In this document: in pieces, positions 48,279-57,391 of the stretch
Position numbering within the stretch: position 1 is the first letter of the stretch
Layout of the letters: the number at the start of each line of letters is the position of its first letter
NCBI GenBank assembly: GCA_900551995.1
Contig: URXW01000001.1
Coordinates: forward strand, 62,001-126,000
Direction: 5' to 3'
DNA length: 64,000 nt
Source: an uncultured Eubacteriales bacterium
GTDB lineage: Bacteria; Bacillota; Clostridia; Oscillospirales; Oscillospiraceae
Translations under genes and position numbers: made by a program
Notes under the pieces: generated by a model
The model's input: the letters and a program-made list of their open reading frames with translations, nothing else
Told to the model about the DNA's origin: nothing
The model's database searches: none

Positions 48279-49646
48279 ATGTCTGATACCATCGCCGCCA
48301 TCGCAACGCCCGTGCAGCCGGGTGCCATCGGCATACTGCGGCTGTCCGGCGCAGGCACCTGCGCCGCGCTGGACGCGGTGTTCCGCGCCAAAAACGGGAA
48401 AAAAGCCGGGGCGCAGCGGAGCCGTACCATGGTGCTGGGCGAGCTGCTGGACGAGACGGGGCAGGTCATCGACAACGTGCTGTGCGTGGTGTTTCCCGCG
48501 CCCCACAGCTATACGGGCGAGGACTGCGCCGAGCTGCACTGCCACGGCAGCCCCATCGTGCTGGACGCGGGGCTGCGGGCGTTGTTCGCCGCCGGGTGCC
48601 GCCAGGCCACCGGCGGGGAGTTCACGAAGCGGGCGTTCCTCAACGGGCAGCTGGATCTCATCCAGGCGGAGTCCGTGGTGGATCTCATCGACGCGGAGAC
48701 GGCGCAGCAGGCGCACAACGCCGTGTGCCAGCTGGACGGCGCGCTGAGCCGCACCATCGGGCGTATCTACGACGAGCTGATGGACATGGCGGCACGGTTT
48801 TACGCGGTGGTGGACTATCCCGACGAGGACATCGAGGACTTGCAGCGGCAGGAGATGCTGGACACCCTGCGCCGGGCGCAGGGGGATCTGGAGTCGCTGG
48901 TGGCGGGGTTCTCCCGCGGGCGGCTGATGAAGCTGGGGGTGCCCACGGTGCTGCTGGGAAAGCCCAACGCCGGGAAATCGTCGCTGCTGAACGCGCTGCT
49001 GGGGTATGACCGCGCCATCGTCACCGACGTGGCGGGCACCACACGCGACACGGTGGAGGAAAAGGCGGAGGTGGGCGGCGTGCTGCTGCGGCTCATCGAC
49101 ACGGCGGGCATACGGCAGGGCGGCGACGCGGTGGAGGCTCTGGGCGTGGAGCGGAGCCGCGCCGCGGCGAAACGTGCCTCCCTCGCCGTGCTGGTGCTGG
49201 ACGGCTCCCGCCCGCTGACACAGGAGGACGAGGACGCCATCGCGCTGGCGCAGACCGTGCCCCACCTGATCGTGGCGGTGAACAAAAGTGACCTGCCCCG
49301 GGCGGTAGACATCGGCGGACTGGCGGATCGGTTCGACAACGTGGCGTCCGTCTCCGCCGCCACCGGCGAGGGGCTGGACGTGCTGACGGACGCCATCGCG
49401 GCGCAGTTCCCGGCGGGCAGCACGGCGGGCGGCGCACTGCTGACCAACGCACGGCAGGCGGACGCCGCCAACCGCGCTCTGTCCGCCGTGGCGGAGGCGC
49501 GGAGCGCGCTGCGGATCGGCATGACGGCGGACATGGTGCTCACGGACTGCGAGAGCGCGCTGGTCGCCTTGGGCGAATTGAACGGCAAACAGGTGCGGGA
49601 TGATCTGATAGACACCATTTTTTCCCGATTTTGTGTAGGAAAGTAG
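48279..49646 (+). CDS. mnmE: tRNA modification GTPase MnmE (TrmE)
   Basis: A 455-residue protein from ATG 48279 (MSDTIAAIATPVQPGAIGIL), with GGGAGG upstream. It has the N-terminal folate-binding domain, with HCHGSPIVLDAGL and GEFTKRAFLNGQLDLIQAE. The GTPase G1 is LLGKPNAGKSSLLNAL (near residue 226), then DVAGTTRDTVEE, DTAGIR and NKSDLP. The chain ends in FCVGK, the conserved C-terminal CxGK motif. With MnmG it modifies the wobble uridine of certain tRNAs. Its partner is not in the window. Confidence 0.97.
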   Translation: MSDTIAAIATPVQPGAIGILRLSGAGTCAALDAVFRAKNGKKAGAQRSRTMVLGELLDETGQVIDNVLCVVFPAPHSYTGEDCAELHCHGSPIVLDAGLRALFAAGCRQATGGEFTKRAFLNGQLDLIQAESVVDLIDAETAQQAHNAVCQLDGALSRTIGRIYDELMDMAARFYAVVDYPDEDIEDLQRQEMLDTLRRAQGDLESLVAGFSRGRLMKLGVPTVLLGKPNAGKSSLLNALLGYDRAIVTDVAGTTRDTVEEKAEVGGVLLRLIDTAGIRQGGDAVEALGVERSRAAAKRASLAVLVLDGSRPLTQEDEDAIALAQTVPHLIVAVNKSDLPRAVDIGGLADRFDNVASVSAATGEGLDVLTDAIAAQFPAGSTAGGALLTNARQADAANRALSAVAEARSALRIGMTADMVLTDCESALVALGELNGKQVRDDLIDTIFSRFCVGK

Positions 49647-49722
49647 CCGATACATTTGTATACTTTTGCTAATATTCCGTATTATTTGCAACTTTGCTCT
49701 TTTCCTGCGGGACGTTCCGTGG

Positions 49723-49728
49723 TATGAT
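49723..49728 (+). promoter_or_regulatory. Candidate -10 element for the DegV gene
   Basis: TGG followed by TATGAT, 33 bp before the start codon; the same TGGTATGATA string occurs upstream of the efflux operon. No clear -35. Confidence 0.5.
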
Positions 49729-49761
49729 AGCGGGGAAGATCAAGCCTGAGGAGGTAAAATT

Positions 49762-50634
49762 ATGCGCGAATACGTTATTATGACCGACAGCTGCTGCGAC
49801 CTGACCGACCACATGGCAAAGGAGCTGGAGCTGGCAGTGGTACCCCTGACCGTACATATCGGCGGCAAGGACTTCCCCAATCTGCTGGACGGCAGTGCCA
49901 TCAGCTTCGAGGACTTCTACGGCAAGATCAGAAATGGAGAGCTTGCCACCACCTCCGCCGCCAACGTGGGGGATTTTCAGGACGCCATGCGCCCCATTCT
50001 CGCCGCCGGGAAGGACATTGTGAGCATCAACTTCTCCAGCGCGCTGTCCACCACCTACCAGAGCGCGTCCATCGCCGCGGAGGATATGCGGGACGAGTTC
50101 CCCGACGCGAAGATCTTCGTGGTGGACTCCCTGTCCGCTTCTCTGGGACAGGGGCTGCTGCTGTATCTGGCGGTGCAGAAAAAGCGCGAGGGGCTGTCCG
50201 CCGAGGAGCTGGTGCAGTGGGTGGAGGAGAACAAGCTGCACGTGGATCACTGGTTCACCGTGGACGATCTGAACTATCTGAAAATGGGCGGACGGCTCAG
50301 TGCCGGCGCCGCGTTCTTCGGCTCCATGCTGTCCATCAAGCCGGTGCTGCACACCTCCGACGAGGGCAAGCTGGTGCCCATGAGCAAGGTGCGCGGACGG
50401 AAGGCCAGCTTGCAAGCTCTTGTGGACAAGGTGGCGGAGCTGGGGATCGAGCCCAGTGAGCAGGTCATGTTCATCTGCCACGCCGACTGCGAGGTGGAGG
50501 CGCGCGCCGTGGCGGAGGAGCTGAAGGCGCGCTACGGCGTGAGAGAGGTCTATATCAACTACATCGGGCCGGTGATCGGAAGCCACACGGGTCCGAACAC
50601 CATGGGCGTGTTCTTCGTGGGCACGAAGAGATAA
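49762..50634 (+). CDS. DegV-family fatty-acid-binding protein
   Basis: A 290-residue protein with GAGGAGG upstream. The family start is VIMTDSCCDLTDHMAKEL, with LATTSAANVGDFQ, INFSSALSTTYQSA and VDHWFTVDDLNYLKMGGRLS. DegV proteins (FakB-like) bind a fatty acid and present it to the FakA kinase for incorporation into lipids. The FakA partner is not nearby. It is followed by prmA after 62 bp. Confidence 0.92.
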   Translation: MREYVIMTDSCCDLTDHMAKELELAVVPLTVHIGGKDFPNLLDGSAISFEDFYGKIRNGELATTSAANVGDFQDAMRPILAAGKDIVSINFSSALSTTYQSASIAAEDMRDEFPDAKIFVVDSLSASLGQGLLLYLAVQKKREGLSAEELVQWVEENKLHVDHWFTVDDLNYLKMGGRLSAGAAFFGSMLSIKPVLHTSDEGKLVPMSKVRGRKASLQALVDKVAELGIEPSEQVMFICHADCEVEARAVAEELKARYGVREVYINYIGPVIGSHTGPNTMGVFFVGTKR

Positions 50635-50696
50635 GGCGCGCTTCGGCGCGGAGACCATCGGCTTTTTGATGGAACAACGATTGCGGGAGGTCGGGC

Positions 50697-51650
50697 ATGG
50701 ACTGGCTGGAGCTGAAGATCGACACGAGTCACGCGGGCTTGGACGCGGTGACGGAGCTGCTGGAGCAGCAGGGCGTTATCGGCGTGATGATCGACGATGA
50801 GGCGGATTTCCAGAGCTTTCTGGAGAACAACCGCCAATACTGGGACTACGTGGACGAGGAGCTGCTGGCGCAGAAAAAGGGCGTCAGCCGCGTGACGTTC
50901 TACCTGGAGCGGAACGAAAACGCCCTCGGCACGGTGGCGGCGGTGCGTATCGCCATGGCCGCGCTGAAGAAGGAGCACCCGGAGTACGCGCCCATGCTGC
51001 TGACCATGGAGGACGTTGCCGACGAGGACTGGGAGAACAACTGGAAGCAATTTTACAAGCCCATGGAGATCGGGAACCGCCTGCTGGTGGTGCCGGAGTG
51101 GGAGGAAGCCCACGGCGGCGAGCGGGTCAAGCTGGTGCTGAATCCGGGGCTGACCTTCGGCACCGGCAGCCACGCCACCACGCGGCTGTGCTTGCAGGCG
51201 TTGGACACCCACATCCACGGCGGGGAGAGCGTCCTCGATCTGGGCTGCGGCAGCGGCATACTGTCCATCGCCGCGCTGCGGCTGGGCGCGGCAAGAGCGT
51301 TCGCCTGCGACATCGACGAGAAGTGCGTGAACGTGGCGTATGAAAACGCCGCGCTGAACGGCATCGGAAAGGATCGCTACACCGTCCGCTGGGGCGACGT
51401 GCTGTCCGACGAAGCACTGCGGCAGGAGATGGGCGGCGGCTATGATGTGGTGGTCGCCAACATCGTGGCGGACGTTATCATGGGCTTGAGCGGTAGCGTG
51501 CGCCCCTTTTTGAAGGCGGGCGGGCTGTTCCTGTGCTCCGGCATCATCGACGACCGGGCGGAGGAGGTTCTCGCCAAGCTGAAGGGCGACGGCTGGGACG
51601 TGTTTGAGCAGCGCAGCAGTGAGGGCTGGTTCAGCTTTCTGTGCCAATAA
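50697..51650 (+). CDS. prmA: Ribosomal protein L11 methyltransferase
   Basis: A 317-residue protein. The N-terminal domain begins MDWLELKIDTSHAGLDAV. The SAM-binding motif is SVLDLGCGSGILSIAALRLG (near residue 179), followed by CDIDEKCVNVAYENAALNG and VVANIVADVIMGLS, the NxxA-type motif of PrmA. It trimethylates lysines and the N-terminus of L11. The linker VLNPGLTFGTGSHATTRLCL is characteristic. GGGAGG lies upstream of ATG 50697. Confidence 0.95.
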   Translation: MDWLELKIDTSHAGLDAVTELLEQQGVIGVMIDDEADFQSFLENNRQYWDYVDEELLAQKKGVSRVTFYLERNENALGTVAAVRIAMAALKKEHPEYAPMLLTMEDVADEDWENNWKQFYKPMEIGNRLLVVPEWEEAHGGERVKLVLNPGLTFGTGSHATTRLCLQALDTHIHGGESVLDLGCGSGILSIAALRLGAARAFACDIDEKCVNVAYENAALNGIGKDRYTVRWGDVLSDEALRQEMGGGYDVVVANIVADVIMGLSGSVRPFLKAGGLFLCSGIIDDRAEEVLAKLKGDGWDVFEQRSSEGWFSFLCQ

Positions 51651-51654
51651 AAGT

Positions 51655-51705
51655 AAAAAAAGAACCGCTTGGGACACTTCATGTGACCCAAGCGGTTCTT
51701 TTTTC
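51655..51705. terminator. Bidirectional terminator between prmA and the convergent helicase-loader gene
   Basis: AGAACCGCTTGGG (51661-51673) pairs with CCCAAGCGGTTCT (51687-51699), flanked by A-runs and T-runs, so it ends both the plus-strand prmA and the minus-strand loader transcripts. Confidence 0.9.
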
Positions 51706-51717
51706 TTTCGTCCTTCG

Positions 51718-52692
51718 TCATTTTGTGCGGATGTCCTCGCCGAAGAAGGGCAGGATCTCATAGGTGCCCTCGATGCGGGAGAGGATGGGCGCGCCGTAGC
51801 GGGCTGCCAGCTCCTGCGGGGCAAGGTTCGTGTTGAGGATGGTGGACTTGCCGGAGAGCATCCGCCCGTTCACCAGCTGGTAGAGGGCACTCTGGACGAA
51901 GGAGGTGGTCATCTCCGTGCCCAGATCGTCCAGGATCAGCAGATCGCAACTTTCGCAGCGGCGGACATCGGCGGCGTTCGCCTCGTCCGGGCGGAACTTG
52001 GCGTCCTCCAAGCGGGCGAAAATGCTGATGGCGGTGTCGTAGACCACGGAGAAGCCGCCCTCGCTGACCACCCGCGCAATACAGGCGGAGAGGAACGTCT
52101 TGCCCAGACCGGTGCCGCCGGAGAGCAGCAGGCTGCCGCTGCCGCGGGAGAACTGGTTGGCGTAGTCCCGGCAGACGTCGAAGTTATGCTCCATATTGGC
52201 GCGGGGCGAGGTGCCGTAGCTCTCCCACACCGCGCTGTCGTACAAATCAAAGCGGAACGTCTCGAACCGGGCTTCCCCCAGGGGGAGCAGGCGGGACAGC
52301 TCCTGTAGCTGCTCCTTGGCGTAGTATTCCCGCAGGCAGCGGCACACGCCGTGCTTGTCGTAGCCCGTGTCGCCGCAGAGGGCGCAGGCGGGCTTGTCCT
52401 CCAGATAGTCGGCGGGGTAGCCCAGCTCCGTCAGGAGTGAGGCGCGCTCCTGCTGGAGCGACAGGTTCTCATCCCGCAGGACGCGGAGTGCCGGCAGGGG
52501 GTCGTCGCCCTTTTTGGCGGCTGCCGCCACAATGCGGCTCATGGTGCTACGCAGGGTGCGCTCGATCTCCTGCAGGCGGGGCTGGCGGGCGTAGACCAGA
52601 CGGCGACGCTGCTCCAGCTCGGCGGCGCGCCGCTGCTTTGCCTGATCGAAGCGGGTGATCGCCCGCTGCATGATGATACCGTCGTATGACAT
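51718..52692 (-). CDS. DnaC/DnaI-like helicase loader
   Basis: A 324-residue AAA+ protein from ATG 52692 (MSYDGIIMQRAITRF), behind GAGGTGAG. A helical N-terminus is followed by a zinc-binding segment CALCGDTGYDKHGVCRC. The ATPase part has Walker A (LSGGTGLGKTFLSACIAR, near residue 192), Walker B (CDLLILDDLGTE) and sensor LNTNLAPQEL. It loads the replicative helicase onto DNA. The adjacent DnaD-like gene, four bases upstream, suggests a replication-restart pair as in Bacillus. Confidence 0.9.
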   Translation of the reverse strand: MSYDGIIMQRAITRFDQAKQRRAAELEQRRRLVYARQPRLQEIERTLRSTMSRIVAAAAKKGDDPLPALRVLRDENLSLQQERASLLTELGYPADYLEDKPACALCGDTGYDKHGVCRCLREYYAKEQLQELSRLLPLGEARFETFRFDLYDSAVWESYGTSPRANMEHNFDVCRDYANQFSRGSGSLLLSGGTGLGKTFLSACIARVVSEGGFSVVYDTAISIFARLEDAKFRPDEANAADVRRCESCDLLILDDLGTEMTTSFVQSALYQLVNGRMLSGKSTILNTNLAPQELAARYGAPILSRIEGTYEILPFFGEDIRTK

Positions 52693-52696
52693 ACTC

Positions 52697-53620
52697 TCAC
52701 CTCTTGATATAGCGTCGCATCCACGCGTCCCTGTCGCCGCCGGAGGGGGCGGCAGGCTTAGCGGAGGGCGCGGACGCGCCGCGCTGTTCCCCCTGCTCCA
52801 CCTGCTGGGGCGTGTGCCACGAGGCATCGTGCCAGCGGCGGAGGATACCGTTCAGATACCGCCAGTTCAGATCCTTTTTATAGAACACCGTGCGCTCGTA
52901 TGCCAGAGCCACCGTCTCCGGCGGGAAGCCCATGTCCATCCACTGGTCGATGTAGCGGCGTTCCGCCTCCACCGGCTGGCGGTCGCGGATCTGCAGGGCG
53001 CGGAGGTAGGCGGCGTATCTGCCCTCCCGTTCCGCCCACTTTTTCAGATAGACGGCTGCCGCGCTCTGGTCGAAGATCCCCAGCTGCGCCCAGTGGTAGC
53101 CCTCCTTCTCGATCTGGCGGAGGGTGGGGCGGCGACCCTCGCCCCAGCGGCGTTTGGCGCGCTCCACGCAGTGGCAGACCAGCAGGTAGATGACATCGGC
53201 GGGCATTCCCACGTCGTCATACAGCCCCGCCAGAATTTGCAGGTCGGGGGTGCGGAGCTTCTTGCCCAGCTGCTGCTCCGTCTGGGGGATCAGCAGGCGG
53301 AAGCCCTCGTTGTCGGTGATCAGCCCCGCGATGTCCTGAGTGGTGTAGACCGGGCGTTCCTCCGCCGGTGCCGGCGGCACCGGGTGCTCCGGACGGGGCA
53401 GGAGCGACAGCTCCTGCAGCTTCTTCTCCGCCGCGTCGATACGCAGGCGGCTGATGGGCAGGGCTTTTTCCAGCTCCTCCGGGGTGACGCCGCGCCCGAA
53501 GCGGCGCAGGGCGAGGTACAAAAGGGCGGCATCGCCCTGTCCGCTTTGCAGCAGCCTGTCCACGGCGGCGGCGGGCAGCGTTACGCTCTCCCGCTTGTCG
53601 CGGAGGATATATCCGTCCAT
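52697..53620 (-). CDS. DnaD-like replication initiation protein
   Basis: A 307-residue protein from ATG 53620 (MDGYILRDKRESVTLP), with AAAGGAGG upstream. The first 100 residues look like a winged helix (DAALLYLALRRFGRGVTPEE). The remainder is made of two DnaD/DnaB-type helical repeats, with ILAGLYDDVGMPADVIYLLV and ETVALAYERTVFYKKDLNWR followed by YLNGILRRWHD. Proteins of this kind remodel DNA at the origin and recruit the helicase with the loader encoded next. The tail is basic. Confidence 0.82.
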   Translation of the reverse strand: MDGYILRDKRESVTLPAAAVDRLLQSGQGDAALLYLALRRFGRGVTPEELEKALPISRLRIDAAEKKLQELSLLPRPEHPVPPAPAEERPVYTTQDIAGLITDNEGFRLLIPQTEQQLGKKLRTPDLQILAGLYDDVGMPADVIYLLVCHCVERAKRRWGEGRRPTLRQIEKEGYHWAQLGIFDQSAAAVYLKKWAEREGRYAAYLRALQIRDRQPVEAERRYIDQWMDMGFPPETVALAYERTVFYKKDLNWRYLNGILRRWHDASWHTPQQVEQGEQRGASAPSAKPAAPSGGDRDAWMRRYIKR

Positions 53621-53796
53621 GGGGGTGCCTCCTTTCGTAAGTGACATGACCGTCGTTCCCGTGGGGTGTGCACCGGGGATACCGGGTGCGAAAATCATTT
53701 TACACGAAAATCAGGGCGGCGTAAAGCGGGGCGGGACAACTTTTTACAAATTTCCGCTTTTCGGCAAAATTCTCTTTTCTATCGGCGGTTTTGTGC

Positions 53797-53802
53797 TATA
53801 AT
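53797..53802 (+). promoter_or_regulatory. Extended -10 promoter of zapA
   Basis: TGTGC followed by TATAAT, 57 bp before the zapA start. The -35 region is weak; the extended TG motif may compensate. Confidence 0.7.
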
Positions 53803-53859
53803 AGATTCTGTATAGGTATGCACACGACAGCGTTTATGAAATAGAAGGAGGGCTTTGGC

Positions 53860-54186
53860 ATGGCGAATCGGGTAACTATGACCATCTGCGGCACGGAGTA
53901 CATCCTGGTTGCCGAGGAGGACGCCGCCTACATGGAGAAGATCGGCGGTATCGTGGACACGGAAATGCAGCAGCTGATGGACTCCGCCCACATGAGCCGC
54001 GACGCGGCGGCGGTGCTGGCGGCGGTGAATCTCGCCGACCAGCTGACCAAGGCACAGGAGGGCGCGGAGAACCTGCGCCGGCAGGTGAAAACGTATCTGG
54101 ACGAGGCGAGCCGCGCCAAGAGCGAGGCGGCGGAACTGCGCCGCAAGCTGCAAAACGCGCAGAACCAGAATAACCGCCGGGGATGA
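53860..54186 (+). CDS. zapA: Cell division protein ZapA
   Basis: A 108-residue protein starting MANRVTMTICGTEYILVAEE, followed by YMEKIGGIVDTEMQQLMD and AAVLAAVNLADQLTKAQEGA, then a coiled-coil tail. This is the ZapA pattern; ZapA binds FtsZ and bundles filaments at the division site. AGGAGG precedes ATG 53860. The stop overlaps the start of the U32 peptidase gene. Confidence 0.88.
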   Translation: MANRVTMTICGTEYILVAEEDAAYMEKIGGIVDTEMQQLMDSAHMSRDAAAVLAAVNLADQLTKAQEGAENLRRQVKTYLDEASRAKSEAAELRRKLQNAQNQNNRRG

Positions 54187-56264
54187 TGGAGCTTCTGTCG
54201 CCCGCGGGAGGGTATGACGCGCTGGTAGCCGCCGTGCAGAGCGGCGCCGACGCGGTGTATATGGGCTTTGGCGCGTTCAATGCGCGGCGGAGCGCGAAGA
54301 ATTTTACCGACGAGGATTTCGCGGCGGCGGTGCGGTACTGCCATCTGCGGGGTGTGCGGGTGTTTCTGACGCTGAACACGCTGGTGACGGATCGGGAGCT
54401 GCCTCAGGCGGCGGAGGCTCTGCGGAACGCCAGCCGCATGGGCGTGGACGCGGTGCTGGTGCAGGACTGGGGACTGCTGACGCTGGCGCGGGAGATCGTG
54501 CCCGATCTGCCCATCCACGCCAGCACGCAGATGAGCCTGTTCACGCTGGGCGGTGCCAACGAGGCCGCCGCTCTGGGCATGGAGCGCGTGGTGCTGGCGC
54601 GGGAGCTGTGCCGGGACGACATCGCGGAGATCTGTAAGGGCTGCGGCGCGGAGATCGAGATCTTCGGGCACGGTGCGCTGTGTATGTGCTATTCCGGGCA
54701 GTGCGAGATGAGCGCGGTGCTGGGACAGCGCAGCGGCAACCGCGGTGCCTGCGCCCAGCCGTGCCGCCTGCCCTACGGCGTGAACGCGCCGTGCCGGAAC
54801 GGCTATCCGCTGAGCCTGAAGGACGCCAATCTGTCCGCCTGTTTACAGGACATGGAGCGCATAGGCGTGGACTGTCTGAAAATCGAGGGGCGGATGAAGC
54901 GTCCGGAGTACGTGGCGGTGGTGACGGGTATTTACCGGCGTCTGCTGGACGAGAGGCGGCAGCCCACGGCGGCGGAAGGTGCCGCGCTGGAGCAGGCGTT
55001 TTCCCGCAGCGGCTTCACGGACGGATACTGGCGCGGGAAAAAGGGCAAAGCCATGTTCGGCACAAGGACGGAGGACGCGCCGGAGCCGAAGGAGCTGTTT
55101 GCCAAGGCGCGGGAGGTATACGAAAACGGGAGGGAAAACCGGAAAATACCGGTGATCCTCCACCTGATAGTGCGCCGGGGCGAGCCGGTGCGGCTGGGCG
55201 GCTCCTGCGCCATCCACGGCGGCGTCACCATAGCGATGGCGCAGGGCGATGCGCCGGAGGAGGCACGGAACCGGGCGGTAACGGCGGAGGAGCTGCGGCA
55301 GCGGCTATCCAAGACCGGCGGCACCGTGTTCAAGGCAGACAGCGTTGAGGTAGAGCTGGACGAGGGGCTGATGGTCGCCGCCAGCGTCATCAACGGTCTG
55401 CGGCGCGAGGTACTGGACGAGCTGGCGGCGCGGCGTGAGGACATCCCCGCCCGCCGGGAGCTGCCCGCCTCCCCCCTGCCGGACGCGCCGGAGCCGCCGC
55501 AGGAGATGGCGTTCACCGTATCCGTCAGCCGCGCCTGTCAGGTGACGGCGGAGCTGCTGGCGGAGAAGCCCGCCATCGTGTATGTCCCGGCGGAGGAGCT
55601 GGACGGGCTGGAGCCAACCGGGCTTCACGGGGAGACGGAGCTGTGCGCCGTGCTGCCCCGCGTGTTCCGCACGGCGGACGAGCAGCCCCTGCGGGCGATG
55701 CTGGAGCGTCACCCGGAGGTCACGTCCGTTGCCATCGGGAATCTGGGACATCTGCCCATCGTCCGGGGGCTGGACAGGACGCTGCGGGGCGACTTCGGGC
55801 TGAATGTCTACAACAGCCGTGCCGTGAAATTCTGGCGGGACAGGGGGCTGTCCTCCGTGACGGTCAGCTTTGAGCTGCGGTGGCAGCAGGTGCGCGACCT
55901 CGCCAAATACGCCGACTGCGAGGGCATCGTCTACGGGCGGCTGCCGCTGATGATCACGGAGAACTGCGTGACGAAGAACAACGTGGGCTGCGCCCACGGC
56001 GCGGGCAGCGTCCTCACCGACAGGACGGGGGCGCAGTTCCCGGTGCAGTGCGCCTACGGCTGCCGGTGCGAGATCGAGAACGGCAAGGTGCTGGTGCTGG
56101 CGGACAAGCCGGAGGTGTTCCGGTGCGGTCTGCGGTACGGACGGCTGCGGTTCACCACGGAAAGCCCAGAAGCGTGCGCCGCCATCCTCCGCGCCCACAA
56201 GACGGGAGACGTGACGGCTGGCGAGGACGCCACCCGGGGGCTGTTCTACCGGGGCGTGGAGTAA
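54183..56264 (+). CDS. U32-family peptidase / tRNA- or RNA-modification-related protein
   Basis: A 693-residue protein. The N-terminus MELLSPAGGYDALVAAVQSG and YMGFGAFNARRSA are typical of U32 proteins, as is the cluster CMCYSGQCEMSAVLGQRSGN followed by RGACAQPCRLPY (near residues 165-200), which in relatives such as RlhA or TrhP carries cysteines for an iron-sulphur cluster. A long C-terminal part (DUF3656-like) is present. Annotated as a collagenase-like peptidase, but RNA hydroxylation is a better recent guess for long members; I cannot decide. Confidence 0.82.
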   Translation: MMELLSPAGGYDALVAAVQSGADAVYMGFGAFNARRSAKNFTDEDFAAAVRYCHLRGVRVFLTLNTLVTDRELPQAAEALRNASRMGVDAVLVQDWGLLTLAREIVPDLPIHASTQMSLFTLGGANEAAALGMERVVLARELCRDDIAEICKGCGAEIEIFGHGALCMCYSGQCEMSAVLGQRSGNRGACAQPCRLPYGVNAPCRNGYPLSLKDANLSACLQDMERIGVDCLKIEGRMKRPEYVAVVTGIYRRLLDERRQPTAAEGAALEQAFSRSGFTDGYWRGKKGKAMFGTRTEDAPEPKELFAKAREVYENGRENRKIPVILHLIVRRGEPVRLGGSCAIHGGVTIAMAQGDAPEEARNRAVTAEELRQRLSKTGGTVFKADSVEVELDEGLMVAASVINGLRREVLDELAARREDIPARRELPASPLPDAPEPPQEMAFTVSVSRACQVTAELLAEKPAIVYVPAEELDGLEPTGLHGETELCAVLPRVFRTADEQPLRAMLERHPEVTSVAIGNLGHLPIVRGLDRTLRGDFGLNVYNSRAVKFWRDRGLSSVTVSFELRWQQVRDLAKYADCEGIVYGRLPLMITENCVTKNNVGCAHGAGSVLTDRTGAQFPVQCAYGCRCEIENGKVLVLADKPEVFRCGLRYGRLRFTTESPEACAAILRAHKTGDVTAGEDATRGLFYRGVE

Positions 56265-56347
56265 TATGCGCGCCAAGGAACAACAGGCCGTATAATCAGA
56301 AGAAATTATCACTATTTGTGTTCACATTTGACGAAAAAGGTGTAGCT

Positions 56348-56797
56348 ATGGAACTGAAAATAAAGGCACTGTCAGAGAAGATCGGGCGGGAGATCCCCCT
56401 CCCCCACTTCGCCACCGGCGGGGCGGCGTGCATGGATCTGTGCGCCTGCATGGACGAGAGCATCACACTGAACGCCGGGGAGCGGCATCTGGTGCCCACG
56501 GGCATCGCCATTGCGCTGCCGTCGGCGGAGTACGTGGCGTTGGTGTTCGCCCGGAGCGGGCTGGGCATCAAAAAGGGCGTGTGCCTGAGCAACGGCGTGG
56601 GCGTGATCGACAGCGACTACCGGGGCGAGATCGGCGTGGGGCTGGTGAATCTGGGCGACGCGCCCTACACGGTGCAGCCGGGAGACCGCATCGCCCAGCT
56701 GATGGTGGTGCCGGTGGTGCAGCCCACGCTGACGGTGGTGGATACGCTGGACGAGACGGAGCGCGGCGCAGGCGGCTTCGGCTCCACGGGCAGGTGA
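56348..56797 (+). CDS. dut: dUTP diphosphatase
   Basis: A 149-residue trimeric-type dUTPase with the five motifs: AACMDLCAC (1), ARSGLGIKKG (2), NGVGVIDSDYRGEIGVGLVN (3), PGDRIAQLMVV (4) and RGAGGFGSTG (5). It removes dUTP and provides dUMP. The start ATG 56348 has AAGG upstream and follows the U32 gene by 83 bp. maf follows five bases after its stop. Confidence 0.95.
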   Translation: MELKIKALSEKIGREIPLPHFATGGAACMDLCACMDESITLNAGERHLVPTGIAIALPSAEYVALVFARSGLGIKKGVCLSNGVGVIDSDYRGEIGVGLVNLGDAPYTVQPGDRIAQLMVVPVVQPTLTVVDTLDETERGAGGFGSTGR

Positions 56798-56802
56798 CGG
56801 GC

Positions 56803-57375
56803 ATGGCGAGGATCGTGCTGGCCTCCGGCTCCCCCCGGCGGCAGGAGCTTTTGCGCCGCATGGGTATCGACGGCTTCACCGTGCGGGTGCCCCAGGTGGA
56901 GGAAGCCTTCCCCGCCGGGCTGACGCCGCAGGAGACGGTGGAATACATCTCCCGCGAGAAGTCCCAGGCGGTGCCCTCCGATGCGGAGGAGATCGTCATT
57001 ACGGCGGACACCATGGTGTTTCTGGACGACAAAAAGCTGGGAAAGCCCGCCGACGAGGCGGAGGCTCTTGCCATGCTGAATGCCTTACAGGGGCGGCACC
57101 ACACCGTCTGCACCGGCGTGACGGTGCGGCAGGGGCAGCGGGCGTTGACCCGCGCCCAGACCACGGACGTGTATTTCCGCCGCGCCACGGAGAAGGAGCT
57201 GCGCGCCTACATCGCCGGCGGCGAGCCTATGGACAAGGCGGGTGCCTACGGCGTACAGGGACAGGGCGCACTGCTGGTGGAGCGCATCGACGGCGACTTT
57301 TTCAACGTGATGGGTCTGCCGGTGGTGCTGCTCAGCGAAATGCTGAAGGAATTCGGGGTCACATTATTAGGTTAA
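56803..57375 (+). CDS. maf: Maf-family nucleotide pyrophosphatase
   Basis: A 190-residue protein: ARIVLASGSPRRQELLRRMG at the start, then YISREKSQAV and IVITADTMVFLDD (catalytic aspartate), and KAGAYGVQGQGALLVERIDG. Maf proteins hydrolyse non-canonical nucleotides and in Bacillus block septation when overproduced. It lies immediately before mreC, the same order as in many Firmicutes. Confidence 0.93.
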   Translation: MARIVLASGSPRRQELLRRMGIDGFTVRVPQVEEAFPAGLTPQETVEYISREKSQAVPSDAEEIVITADTMVFLDDKKLGKPADEAEALAMLNALQGRHHTVCTGVTVRQGQRALTRAQTTDVYFRRATEKELRAYIAGGEPMDKAGAYGVQGQGALLVERIDGDFFNVMGLPVVLLSEMLKEFGVTLLG

Positions 57376-57391
57376 TACAGGGGTATACCCA